DNA of 64,000 bases. It comes from Serratia marcescens (GTDB lineage Bacteria > Pseudomonadota > Gammaproteobacteria > Enterobacterales > Enterobacteriaceae). The stretch is taken from assembly GCF_029846115.1 (NCBI RefSeq), contig NZ_JARVZZ010000001.1:3410001-3474000 (forward strand). Reading direction: 5' to 3'. Made by a program: the position numbers and the translations under genes. The notes below the pieces were generated by a model. The model had not been told where the DNA came from. It saw only the letters and a list, made by a program, of their open reading frames with translations, and searched no databases. Below, piece after piece: positions 9,365 to 17,162 of this stretch. The first letter of the stretch is position 1. The number at the start of each line of letters is the position of its first letter.

Positions 9365-9500
9365 GGCCGGCGAATGCCACCGCCACTCGATAACCCAAAC
9401 GTGGCGAAAGTGATCGCCACGCTCGTAGAGATTTACACGCCGAAGTGACAGGGCGCACCCCGCCGCGTTAACTCCGGCGATCTGCGCTGGCTAAGCCTGA

Positions 9501-10886
9501 CTAGCGTCCCTCCTGAGTTGCGGCCAACAAGGCTTGTAACGAGGGCGCTTCGACCAGATTCTCGATACAGGCCATCAGCCGTCGCGCGTTATGCTTTAAT
9601 CCATGATTCGGCGACTGCTCACAGCAGAGAAGAAATTTATCCCGAATATCCTGCATATCCGCCGGGTTCTCCGGCCAGCCGCGGCCGAACTCGGCTTCGA
9701 GCCGCAGCGTATCGCCTTTTTCGGGCGTAATATGAAGTTCGAAGCGGTCAAACCGTTCGAAGCCGTGTTGTTCATGGACCTCGATACGCTGCGCTAGCGC
9801 AACGACCGCAGGTTCTGTCGCGAAGGCCGCACTGAATTCGAGAGCGCTGGCTTGGCCGCGCAGCAGCGCGTTAGCGATGATGTAACGCGCGCTGAATTGC
9901 GCATCGATTTCGGCCGTTTTCTGCGGCTCGTAAGGTGCACCGCACACCATGCGCATGGTCGGTGACGCGTGCAGCGTGATCTTCGCTCGTTCGGGATCGG
10001 GCAATTGCCGGTGTGGCCCGTCGTTCAAGAGCGTTTCTGTCAAAGCCAGCAGAATGCTGCAATGTGGGTATAGCTTGAAGCAGGTCGCTTCTTCCCCCAG
10101 AAAGGCAATGCCCAATTGGTGGGTCAGCATCCCCAGATCGGGTTCGCCCGGCGCATAGAGATTGAAAAAACCGTTCTCGCCGCTCAGGACGCGTTTGGGG
10201 CCGCTTATCCCCGCCTGAGCCATCAAGACGGCTTCCAGCGCATGGCGCGCCACCAATCCCTGGCTGATGCGCACCGCCAGCGTCTTGTCCTGATAGTGTT
10301 GGAAGGTGCCGATGCCGAAATCGAACGCCAGACCGATGGCGTCGGCGAAAGCTTGCTGATCCAGGCGCAGCAAGCGGGCGGCGATCGCTGCGCCTGAAAA
10401 CAGGCCAAGGATATTCGAGTCGAATCCGCGGTAGAAAAAGCCGTTCGCCTGCGCGGCAAGGTTGATGCGTTGGGCGAAGTCCTGGCCGACGGCCAATGCC
10501 GCCAACATATCCAATCCGGAAGCACCCGACAGCTCCGCCGCCGCCAGCGCGACTGGAATATCCGAAGAGCTGGGATGCCAGCCGGGGGAGAGAACGTCGC
10601 AGTAGTCGAGCGCACGAGCTCGCACGGCGTTGACGAACGCCGCCTGCGGTGCGGCGAGGCGTTCTTCACTGCCGATAATGCTGGCCTCGGCGTTGCCGCT
10701 CCAGCGTCTGGCCAGCGAGAGCGCCGCATCAACGCCACTTTGGTCATAGCCTGCGGCGAGACAGCCAAGATTATCCATCAGTCGTTTGCATTGGAATGCC
10801 AGGACAGCGGGGGGAACCATGCATGCATCTATCTGTGAAGCGAAAGCGATCAATTCCTCGATCGGGTCGACCGATAATTTTGTCAT
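9501..10886 (-). CDS. MmgE/PrpD family protein
   Basis: This 461-residue protein matches the MmgE/PrpD fold, which includes 2-methylcitrate dehydratase, cis-aconitate decarboxylase and iminodisuccinate epimerase. Recognisable segments are RALDYCDVLSPGWHPSS and the C-terminal lid region CFKLYPHCSI. It begins 2 bp after the stop of the DHA2 exporter and is therefore co-transcribed with it. No propionate genes are nearby, so a 2-methylcitrate role is unlikely. It may act on the precursor or product of the adjacent metallophore-like cluster, which is inference. Confidence 0.8.
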   Translation of the reverse strand: MTKLSVDPIEELIAFASQIDACMVPPAVLAFQCKRLMDNLGCLAAGYDQSGVDAALSLARRWSGNAEASIIGSEERLAAPQAAFVNAVRARALDYCDVLSPGWHPSSSDIPVALAAAELSGASGLDMLAALAVGQDFAQRINLAAQANGFFYRGFDSNILGLFSGAAIAARLLRLDQQAFADAIGLAFDFGIGTFQHYQDKTLAVRISQGLVARHALEAVLMAQAGISGPKRVLSGENGFFNLYAPGEPDLGMLTHQLGIAFLGEEATCFKLYPHCSILLALTETLLNDGPHRQLPDPERAKITLHASPTMRMVCGAPYEPQKTAEIDAQFSARYIIANALLRGQASALEFSAAFATEPAVVALAQRIEVHEQHGFERFDRFELHITPEKGDTLRLEAEFGRGWPENPADMQDIRDKFLLCCEQSPNHGLKHNARRLMACIENLVEAPSLQALLAATQEGR

Positions 10887-10888
10887 GT

Positions 10889-12439
10889 TTATTCCTCGTT
10901 CAGTCGTTCAGCGGACTTGCTCAGCAGGGCGTTTTCAGCCTGCGGATGCAGACGGAAACGCGGATGCAGCATGATCAGCAGCCACACGGTCATCGCGATG
11001 CTGAGCAATCCGGCCCAAAACATGGCGATCCCGAAACCGTCGGCGAAGGCGCTGTGCGTCAGATCTTGCAGGCGATTCGCGCCCAGCGTGTCCACGGCCG
11101 TCTGCTGTTGCTCTATCACCGCTACCCGGGCGATTTCGGCGGCCTGTTCCACCCCCTGCGTGTGCAACGCCGCTGTCAACGTCGTGACTGCTTGCATGCT
11201 CATCAATGTGCCCAGCAGCGCGATGCCCAGCGTCATGCCGGTTTGTCGCAGCGCGTTCATCGTTGCCGATGCCATCCCAGAGCGCTGCGGCGCGACGGTG
11301 CGCATCACCAGCGCGCTGGTCGCCGGCATCGACAACCCCATGCCGAAGCCGAGTAGTGCCAAATACAGCGCCACCAGGGGGTAAGACGAGCTGGCGTGCA
11401 GCTGCGTCAGTAACAGCAGGGCAATGCCCATCAGACCATAGCCGGCGATCATCAGCGAGTTCACACTCAGTTTGGCGGACAGGCGGCCAAAACCCGAAGC
11501 GGCCAGCGCCATGGCGAGAAACTCCGGTGCCATGCGCCAACCGGTGTCGGCGGGGCTCCAACCCTGAGCCTGTTGCAGAAACAGCGAGACGAAGAAGACG
11601 CTGCTGTAAGCGGAGAAGCCAAGCACGAAAGAGGCGAAGTTGTAGCCGGTAAAGTCGGCGTGACGAAACAGACTCAGCTGCAGCAAGGGGCGTTTGACCC
11701 GGGTTTCCACCCATAGAAACAGCGCAAACAGCACCAGGGCGGCGTACAGCGGAAGGCGCGACTGCACGCTGTGCCAGCCGAACTCGCCGGCGGCAATCAG
11801 CCCATAGGTCAGCGCGCCGAGCCACAAGATGCTCAGCCCTTGCCCTAGCGGATCGAGCGCAGCGTGTTCCGGATGCGAGCTCTCTCTCAATCCCCAACCG
11901 CCCAATACCAGTGCGACGATCCCGACCGGAATGTTGATCCAGAAAATGCCCGGCCAACCGGTGGTGTGTACCAGCAGGCCGCCCAAAACCGGGCCGATCA
12001 CCAACGAAAGCGCATTGACCGAGGACCAAATGCCGATCGCGCGGGTCCTCAGCTGTTCTTCCGGAAACGCGTGGGTCAGCAGGGACAGCGCACCCGGGAT
12101 GACGGCTGCACCGGCGATACCCTGGATCACGCGACCGGTCAGCAGCATGCCGAGGTTGGTCGCGAATGCGCAAACGATCGAACCAACGGTAAACAGGGCG
12201 ACGCCGAAGAGCCAAATGCGTTTACGGCCAAACCTGTCGCCCAGCGGGCCGGACGAAAGGATCAACGCGGAGAGGCATAGGGCATAAGCGTCAACGACCC
12301 ACTGCAAGCCCGACATGTCGGTTTGCAGTGATTCCAGCATCGTGGGCAGCGCCACATTGACGATGCTGATATCGAGCGACGCCATAAATGTACCCAGACA
12401 GATGGCGGCAACGAGCGAAATCCTGCGCATACCGGACAT
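10889..12439 (-). CDS. DHA2-family (EmrB/QacA) MFS exporter
   Basis: This is a 516-residue, 14-segment drug:H+ antiporter-type exporter. It shows LDISIVNVALPTM in helix 1, the motif A loop GPLGDRFGRKRIW, and the antiporter motif GPVLGGLLVH. It is divergent from the TetR regulator, and both a TetR-type palindrome (12497-12511) and a Fur-like box (12466-12484) lie in front of it. In context it is the probable exporter of the small molecule made by the genes at 16.6-27.5 kb. A general multidrug role is the alternative. Confidence 0.88.
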   Translation of the reverse strand: MSGMRRISLVAAICLGTFMASLDISIVNVALPTMLESLQTDMSGLQWVVDAYALCLSALILSSGPLGDRFGRKRIWLFGVALFTVGSIVCAFATNLGMLLTGRVIQGIAGAAVIPGALSLLTHAFPEEQLRTRAIGIWSSVNALSLVIGPVLGGLLVHTTGWPGIFWINIPVGIVALVLGGWGLRESSHPEHAALDPLGQGLSILWLGALTYGLIAAGEFGWHSVQSRLPLYAALVLFALFLWVETRVKRPLLQLSLFRHADFTGYNFASFVLGFSAYSSVFFVSLFLQQAQGWSPADTGWRMAPEFLAMALAASGFGRLSAKLSVNSLMIAGYGLMGIALLLLTQLHASSSYPLVALYLALLGFGMGLSMPATSALVMRTVAPQRSGMASATMNALRQTGMTLGIALLGTLMSMQAVTTLTAALHTQGVEQAAEIARVAVIEQQQTAVDTLGANRLQDLTHSAFADGFGIAMFWAGLLSIAMTVWLLIMLHPRFRLHPQAENALLSKSAERLNEE

Positions 12440-12465
12440 AAAGGGGCTCCTTATTGAGAGAAGGT

Positions 12466-12484
12466 GATAGTGAAAACTATTCTC
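12466..12484. promoter_or_regulatory. Fur-like box before the DHA2 exporter
   Basis: GATAGTGAAAACTATTCTC matches 14 of 19 positions of the classical Fur consensus. It lies between the exporter start and the TetR operator, which suggests iron or another metal represses this promoter. Confidence 0.5.
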
Positions 12485-12496
12485 ACCTTATATTAT

Positions 12497-12511
12497 GACT
12501 GACCGTCGGTC
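12497..12511. promoter_or_regulatory. TetR operator A
   Basis: GACTGACCGTCGGTC contains the 13-bp perfect palindrome TGACCG-T-CGGTCA. It differs from operator C (16971) by one base at the centre. It covers the TTGACC -35 element of the exporter on the minus strand (TATAAG lies 15 bp further) and sits upstream of tetR itself, so autoregulation is expected. Confidence 0.75.
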
Positions 12512-12607
12512 AATGGAGTGTGAATATTGATTTCACTGCGCTAGGTCGGCTGGTCAATGGCAACAACATTGGTTACGATGGCCGCTGGATCTACACTGGA
12601 CGTTGAT

Positions 12608-13216
12608 ATGAAGACAAAAGAAAAGATGAAAGAAACACAGCCTCGAACCAAACCGGCAGAAGTGCGCCTGGATGAATTGATGGATGCGGCACAGAAGCTG
12701 TTTATCGAAAAAGGATTTGAAGCGACCACCATCAGCGATATTGTCCGTGACGCCAACGTCGCCAAAGGAACGTTCTACCACTATTTTCCGTCCAAAAACG
12801 AAATGTTGTCCGCTTTACGTATACGGTTCACCAATCACTTTATCGAGAAAATTCAGCTGGCTATCGATGAATGTGCGCAAGATGACTGGTTGGCGCGCCT
12901 GAGAGCCTGGTGTGATGCCGGCGTGGCGACCTATTTTGAAGGTATGGAATTGCACGATGCGCTGTATCACGATCATCATTATCATACCCGGGGCAATCAG
13001 GATCGTGATGCCGTGCTGGAACAGATCCTGACGATTTTAAACGATGGCGCCGCGGCGGGCGCCTGGAGTCTGAATAATCCGCACTTGACCGCCATCCTGA
13101 TGTATCACGGCATGCACGGCGCCGTGGATGACGTCATGGTCAACCCCAACGCCGACCGCCAAGGACTGGGGGCGGCGCTGGCGCAGGAGTTCATGCGTTT
13201 GCTGGGATGCCGCTGA
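12608..13216 (+). CDS. TetR-family repressor of the metallophore-like cluster
   Basis: The N-terminal HTH is clear: LDELMDAAQKLFIEKGFEAT, then ISDIVRDANVAKGTFYHYF. The C-terminal ligand-binding part has an unusual His-rich stretch, LHDALYHDHHYHTRG, which could bind metal. The start is uncertain; ATGs at 12557, 12608 and 12626 are in frame and none has a strong ribosome site. I chose 12608 because the longer form adds residues unlike the family. Matching palindromes in three promoter regions of the cluster suggest it controls all of them, with a cluster intermediate or metal complex as inducer (inference). Confidence 0.85.
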   Translation: MKTKEKMKETQPRTKPAEVRLDELMDAAQKLFIEKGFEATTISDIVRDANVAKGTFYHYFPSKNEMLSALRIRFTNHFIEKIQLAIDECAQDDWLARLRAWCDAGVATYFEGMELHDALYHDHHYHTRGNQDRDAVLEQILTILNDGAAAGAWSLNNPHLTAILMYHGMHGAVDDVMVNPNADRQGLGAALAQEFMRLLGCR

Positions 13217-13220
13217 TCGT

Positions 13221-14360
13221 TCACGGCTCCGCATCGAGCGATACCCAGTAACCGGGCTGATACGGAATGGGAAGAAAACGCGCGAAAAGCTCCGCAAAGG
13301 TCACTTCGGGATCGACGCCGGCGAACAGCGACGGATGGAACCAGGTGGCCAGTCGCTCGATAGCGACGAAATTAAAGGGATGATCGTAAAACGGGTGCCA
13401 GATGGCATACGCTTTTCCGCTCTTTGCCGCGGCCAGGGTGCGATAAGCCGGGCGTCGCATCAATTTTTCCAACTGCGTTTTTGCCAGCGCCAAATCTGCG
13501 CCGGGGCCAAGGTTGACCCAGTCACCTCCAGGTGAATAATGACTCCAGTTGCTGCCGGTCACGACGATTTTATCGGGCCGGGAAGCGATCACCGTTTCCT
13601 GGCTTAGTGAACCGTAAACGCCGTGGATATGCCTCTGGGCCAGGTTGAATCCACCTGCGATATTCACCATTTCACCGTAGTTGCCATTTCCCCAAGACAG
13701 ACAACAATCGTCGTACAACCCGGCGGCGCGCTCCATCATTACGCGTGGGCGCGGCGGAGCCCGTTTCGCCAGCGTATCGAGGATCGTATCGAGATGTCGC
13801 TGACGGAAGCGAATCAAGCTGTCTGCGCTTTGTGGATTATCAAACAGCTGGCCCATGATGGCGATGCTTCTGGCGCTGTTGTTCATCAGGCCGATGCTCA
13901 TATCGACAAATACCACGGGGATATTCGCCGCCGTGAGCTTAGCCATCAAACCGCTCGCTTCCAGCGCCGAGCGAGTATTCGCATTGAGCAACATGACTTC
14001 GGGCCGCAAGGCGATCAGCCTTTCCAGATCGAATTGCATCTGCTGCACTCCGGCAAAGGTCGGCAACTGCGCCAGCTCCGGAAAATGACGCAGATACAGC
14101 CGATAGCTATCCAGGTCGGCGGTGCGAAAATTGTCTCGCCAGCCCACCAATCTTTCCATCGGCGCGCGGGGATTAAGCGCCGCGACGGTATAAAACAGAT
14201 TGCCTTCCGCCAGGAAAATACGCCGCAGGGGATAACGTAAGGTCACCGTCCGCCCGACGATATCGGTCACGGCCTGCGTATCGGCCTGCGCGCGCAGAGA
14301 TCGCAACGGCGAGGAAAGCGCCAGCAAAGTGGCCACCTGCAGAAAACGCCGTCTGCGCAT
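13221..14360 (-). CDS. Periplasmic metal-chelate binding protein (FecB/BtuF-like)
   Basis: The product of about 379 residues begins MRRRRFLQVATLLALSSPLR, a Tat-like twin-arginine signal without a lipobox. The mature part shows the two-lobed ABC binding-protein pattern: DIVGRTVTLRYPLRRIF near the N-terminus, then RLIALRPEVMLLNANT, and VFVDMSI. Its ATG overlaps the stop of the receptor gene by one base (TGATG), so translation is coupled. No ABC permease or ATPase gene is present here, so it must hand its ligand to a permease elsewhere or act as a periplasmic reductase/trap. Confidence 0.85.
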   Translation of the reverse strand: MRRRRFLQVATLLALSSPLRSLRAQADTQAVTDIVGRTVTLRYPLRRIFLAEGNLFYTVAALNPRAPMERLVGWRDNFRTADLDSYRLYLRHFPELAQLPTFAGVQQMQFDLERLIALRPEVMLLNANTRSALEASGLMAKLTAANIPVVFVDMSIGLMNNSARSIAIMGQLFDNPQSADSLIRFRQRHLDTILDTLAKRAPPRPRVMMERAAGLYDDCCLSWGNGNYGEMVNIAGGFNLAQRHIHGVYGSLSQETVIASRPDKIVVTGSNWSHYSPGGDWVNLGPGADLALAKTQLEKLMRRPAYRTLAAAKSGKAYAIWHPFYDHPFNFVAIERLATWFHPSLFAGVDPEVTFAELFARFLPIPYQPGYWVSLDAEP

Positions 14361-16501
14361 CAGAAATACCAACTTATCGAACCGGTGACGCTGCGTTCGA
14401 TGCCGATGCTGCAGTAAGGCGCGCTGGTGCAACTGGCGACATAAGATTTGTTGGTCAGGTTGTTGATGGTCAACCCCAATTCGAGGTTATACAGGCGCGG
14501 ATCCCAGGCACCCGGCGTATAGCGAACGGTCATATCGCCGAGCCAAACGGCAGGCACTTTGAATGTGTTGGCGCCATCTCCCCAACTGGCCCCCAGGTAG
14601 CGAGCGCCGCCGCCGATCAGCAGCCCCTGCAGCGGCCCTTTAGTAAAGCGATAGTCCAGCCACATCGAGCCGGTTTGCGCCGGAACACCGACCGGGTGTC
14701 GCCCCTGGGTGTTATCGTTGGCTTGAGTCACGACGTTGTTGACCCAGGCATAGGCCAGCATCAGGTTAAGGCTATCGGTCAGCGCCGCACGCGATTCCAG
14801 CTCCACGCCGCGAGAACGTACTTCGCCAGTCTGGGTGTAATAGCTGGGATTGAGGGGATCGATGGTGTTCACATCGCGCTGCGTCAGTTGGTAAACCGCC
14901 AGGCTGGTCATCATTGCGCTGCCGGGCGGCTGCAGTTTCAAACCCATCTCATACTGAGTGGAATGGGTGGGTTTGAACGGCGAGCCCTGAGCGTCAGTGC
15001 CGGTCAGCGGATCGAAGGCGGTAGAGACGCTGGCCCACGGCGCCAGGCCGCTGTCGAACGGGTGGCTCAATCCGGCACGATAGCTCCAGGCGGCGTCATT
15101 GGTTTGCGTTTGGGTATGGGCCAGATTGTCACCGGTACGCATACGCGACCAGTCATGACGGCCGCCCAACAGCAAATGCCATCCGCGCCAGCTGGCTTCG
15201 TCCTGCCCGTATAAGCCGGTGCGGTGGAAACGTTGCGTTGTCGACGTGCGTGAAACCGCAACAGGATCGAATGAAGGGCGGTACTGACCGGACCAGGGAT
15301 CGAACGTCACGGTTTGCGATCCCCACCAGTCTTTATCCAGTTTACCGGTCTGGTAGTCGATGCCGGCCAACCCTTGGTGGGCGATGGCGCCGGTAGCGAA
15401 TTTCACCTCGGCCTGGTTATCCATCACAAGGCTGTCCGCCTGACTCGGGGAATCTTGGTAGACCGCCGTCAAAAGGCGGTTGTCCGGCGTGATGGCGCGG
15501 GTAAAATCGCGCCGCACCGCAGAGTCTACATGGGAATAGCGCAGGTTTTGTTTTAATCGCCAGCGATCGTTCAACTGCACTTCAAACAGTGAGGTCACAT
15601 CATATTGCGTGCGGCTTGAGTTCTCGTGCGCCGGATCGCTGTAATTTTTATCGGTATCTATCTTGCCGCGCGCATTGGGCAACAGCCCCAGAACCTGGGC
15701 GGGCAGGGTGTTGTAATAGCCCGACTCGGGTTCACGCAGATAGTGAGTCAGCACGGTCCAACGCATGCGTTCGTTGGGCTGCCAGGTGATGGCAGGTGCC
15801 AGATAGAGACGCTTCTGCCGGGTATCTTCTATCTGCGAGCCACGCGTGGCCGCCAGGCCATCGACACGATACAACCACTGTTCGTCATCGGTCAGTGCGC
15901 CGGTGGCATCGAGACTGAGGGAACGCGTACGGTCGTTGCCGACATCCAATTTAAGCTGATTCGACTCGGTAGCGGAAGGCCGTCGGGAAATCATATTGAT
16001 TACGCCTCCGGCACCGCCCTGGCCGTATAACGAGGAGGAGGGGCCATGCAAGACTTCGACGCTTTGCAACCCCCAGGTTTCAATCTGTGGCCCCCAAATG
16101 CCGGTATTGCCGATGACGCGTAAACCATCCAGATAGTAGTCCGCCTCAAAGCCGCGCATTCTGGCGAAGTCCACGCCGCTGGAAAATGCACCGAAGCGTT
16201 CTACGGCAACGCCGGCGCTGTAGCGCAGCGCCTGGCTGACCGTATCGGCTGATTGCACGTCCATTTGCTGTCGATTGACCACCGAGACGAATTGCGGCAC
16301 GTCGACCAGCGGTGAACGGGTTTTGGTTGCCACCTCCGCTTGTTGGGCCGCGTAGCCCTGTGGAACGTTGCCCGAGGACGAACCGTCAGCTACCACCCAT
16401 ATCGACTCTTCGCCTGCCGCCAGAGTCAGGCAAGGCACCATGCCCAAAAAAAACGGGCAAAGATAAGCGTGTCGCAAATGAAATCCGTTGAATTTATTCA
16501 A
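14360..16501 (-). CDS. TonB-dependent receptor, FhuA-type
   Basis: This outer-membrane receptor has a signal peptide (HAYLCPFFLGMVPCLTLAAG), a TonB box (EESIWVVADG), a plug domain (PLVDVPQFVSVVNRQQM, then SVEVLHGPSSSLYGQGGAGG) and a 22-strand barrel ending in SWYF. I chose the TTG at 16501, which has gaaGAGGG seven bases upstream and leads straight into the signal peptide. An ATG at 16618 would place the promoter and operator inside the gene. The last loop has a Cys pair (CTSAPYC) seen in FhuA-like receptors. It is the likely re-uptake receptor for the cluster product. Confidence 0.88.
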   Translation of the reverse strand: MNKFNGFHLRHAYLCPFFLGMVPCLTLAAGEESIWVVADGSSSGNVPQGYAAQQAEVATKTRSPLVDVPQFVSVVNRQQMDVQSADTVSQALRYSAGVAVERFGAFSSGVDFARMRGFEADYYLDGLRVIGNTGIWGPQIETWGLQSVEVLHGPSSSLYGQGGAGGVINMISRRPSATESNQLKLDVGNDRTRSLSLDATGALTDDEQWLYRVDGLAATRGSQIEDTRQKRLYLAPAITWQPNERMRWTVLTHYLREPESGYYNTLPAQVLGLLPNARGKIDTDKNYSDPAHENSSRTQYDVTSLFEVQLNDRWRLKQNLRYSHVDSAVRRDFTRAITPDNRLLTAVYQDSPSQADSLVMDNQAEVKFATGAIAHQGLAGIDYQTGKLDKDWWGSQTVTFDPWSGQYRPSFDPVAVSRTSTTQRFHRTGLYGQDEASWRGWHLLLGGRHDWSRMRTGDNLAHTQTQTNDAAWSYRAGLSHPFDSGLAPWASVSTAFDPLTGTDAQGSPFKPTHSTQYEMGLKLQPPGSAMMTSLAVYQLTQRDVNTIDPLNPSYYTQTGEVRSRGVELESRAALTDSLNLMLAYAWVNNVVTQANDNTQGRHPVGVPAQTGSMWLDYRFTKGPLQGLLIGGGARYLGASWGDGANTFKVPAVWLGDMTVRYTPGAWDPRLYNLELGLTINNLTNKSYVASCTSAPYCSIGIERSVTGSISWYF

Positions 16502-16577
16502 AAATAATCCCTCTTCAAGTAAGCGTCTCGCTGTGGGGCGGGAGCCTGGCCATCTCAGGCAAGCGTTAAAATACCCA

Positions 16578-16596
16578 TTGACCGACTGACGGTCAA
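16578..16596. promoter_or_regulatory. TetR operator B within divergent promoters
   Basis: TTGACCGACTGACGGTCAA is a perfect 7-5-7 inverted repeat related to operators A and C. Each arm is itself a -35 element. On the + strand TTGACC is followed after 17 bp by AATAAT (16601-16606) toward the carrier-protein gene. On the - strand TTGACC is followed after 17 bp by TATTTT (16573-16568) toward the receptor. One bound repressor would shut both promoters. A weak Fur-like segment overlaps 16597-16615. Confidence 0.75.
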
Positions 16597-16637
16597 TATG
16601 AATAATTATCAATACCATTTAACGATTGGATAACATT

Positions 16638-16862
16638 ATGAAGACTCTGGATGATTTATTGGCGCTGTTAGCGGAGGTGGGCGTACCTGAAGACGTACTG
16701 CAAGCGGCGGATGGCAGCTGGCAACTGCGCCAGGATTTAGCGCTCAGTTCGGCGGAAACCGTGGCGTTGCAAGCTCTGTTGAAGGCCCGCTGCGTCGATG
16801 CGCCCTCGCTGTGGGGAGGGCAAGACTATTCATTAGATCAGCTTATTTCTGAAATATCATAA
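16638..16862 (+). CDS. Stand-alone acyl/aryl carrier protein
   Basis: The 74-residue protein fits a carrier protein: an amphipathic first helix (LDDLLALLAEVGVP), then LRQDLALSSAETVALQALLK. Here LSSAETVAL aligns with the classical LDSLxxVEL phosphopantetheine site, so the second Ser should carry the arm. An in-frame ATG 12 bp upstream is possible. It is the only free-standing carrier in the cluster and is the expected partner of the aryl-AMP ligase at 17163. It should prime the KS-AT-ACP synthase at 22373. Confidence 0.7.
   Translation: MKTLDDLLALLAEVGVPEDVLQAADGSWQLRQDLALSSAETVALQALLKARCVDAPSLWGGQDYSLDQLISEIS
16813..16820 (+). other. KOPS (GGGGAGGG)
   Basis: Matches GGGNAGGG on the + strand left of dif, pointing toward dif. 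It lies in the carrier-protein gene. Confidence 0.4.
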
Positions 16863-17162
16863 GCAACTATGAAAAAGACATTTTTTATAACCTTATGTTT
16901 AAAAACAAATTTACGACAGAATGGTCCGTATGAAACATAAGATATACAAATAATTAACCCCAAAGTAATTGACTGACGGTCGGTCGTAGTGTTTGATGGC
17001 GACCAGAAAATGAAGTGTTTTTGAGTCCATTTTGCTGTTCATTGTGAGCCAATACAGAAGTGACGGCGCCGCCTGACCGAGGTGCCGAAAGCTGTTTGTT
17101 TAACGAATTGTGATTGAGAAAGATAACAGTCAAACAGTGAGTTAACTCATTATGGAGTCGCT
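16863..17162. other. AT-rich intergenic region with biosynthetic promoter
   Basis: No gene is seen. CTTATGTTT (16892-16900) and AAACATAAG (16933-16941) form an inverted repeat. A promoter is suggested by TTGACT at 16969-16974 and TTTGAT at 16992-16997 with a 17-bp spacer; it is overlapped by operator C. The leader to the ligase gene is therefore about 160 bases long. Confidence 0.5.
16971..16985. promoter_or_regulatory. TetR operator C
   Basis: GACTGACGGTCGGTC differs from operator A by a single base at the centre of symmetry. It covers the -35 and spacer of the promoter for the biosynthetic operon, which fits repression. Confidence 0.75.

Noticed and set aside
16502..16618. N-terminal extension of the FhuA-type receptor from ATG 16618
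   Set aside because: It would put the promoter and TetR operator inside the gene and the signal peptide 40 residues in; TTG 16501 with GAGGG is better.
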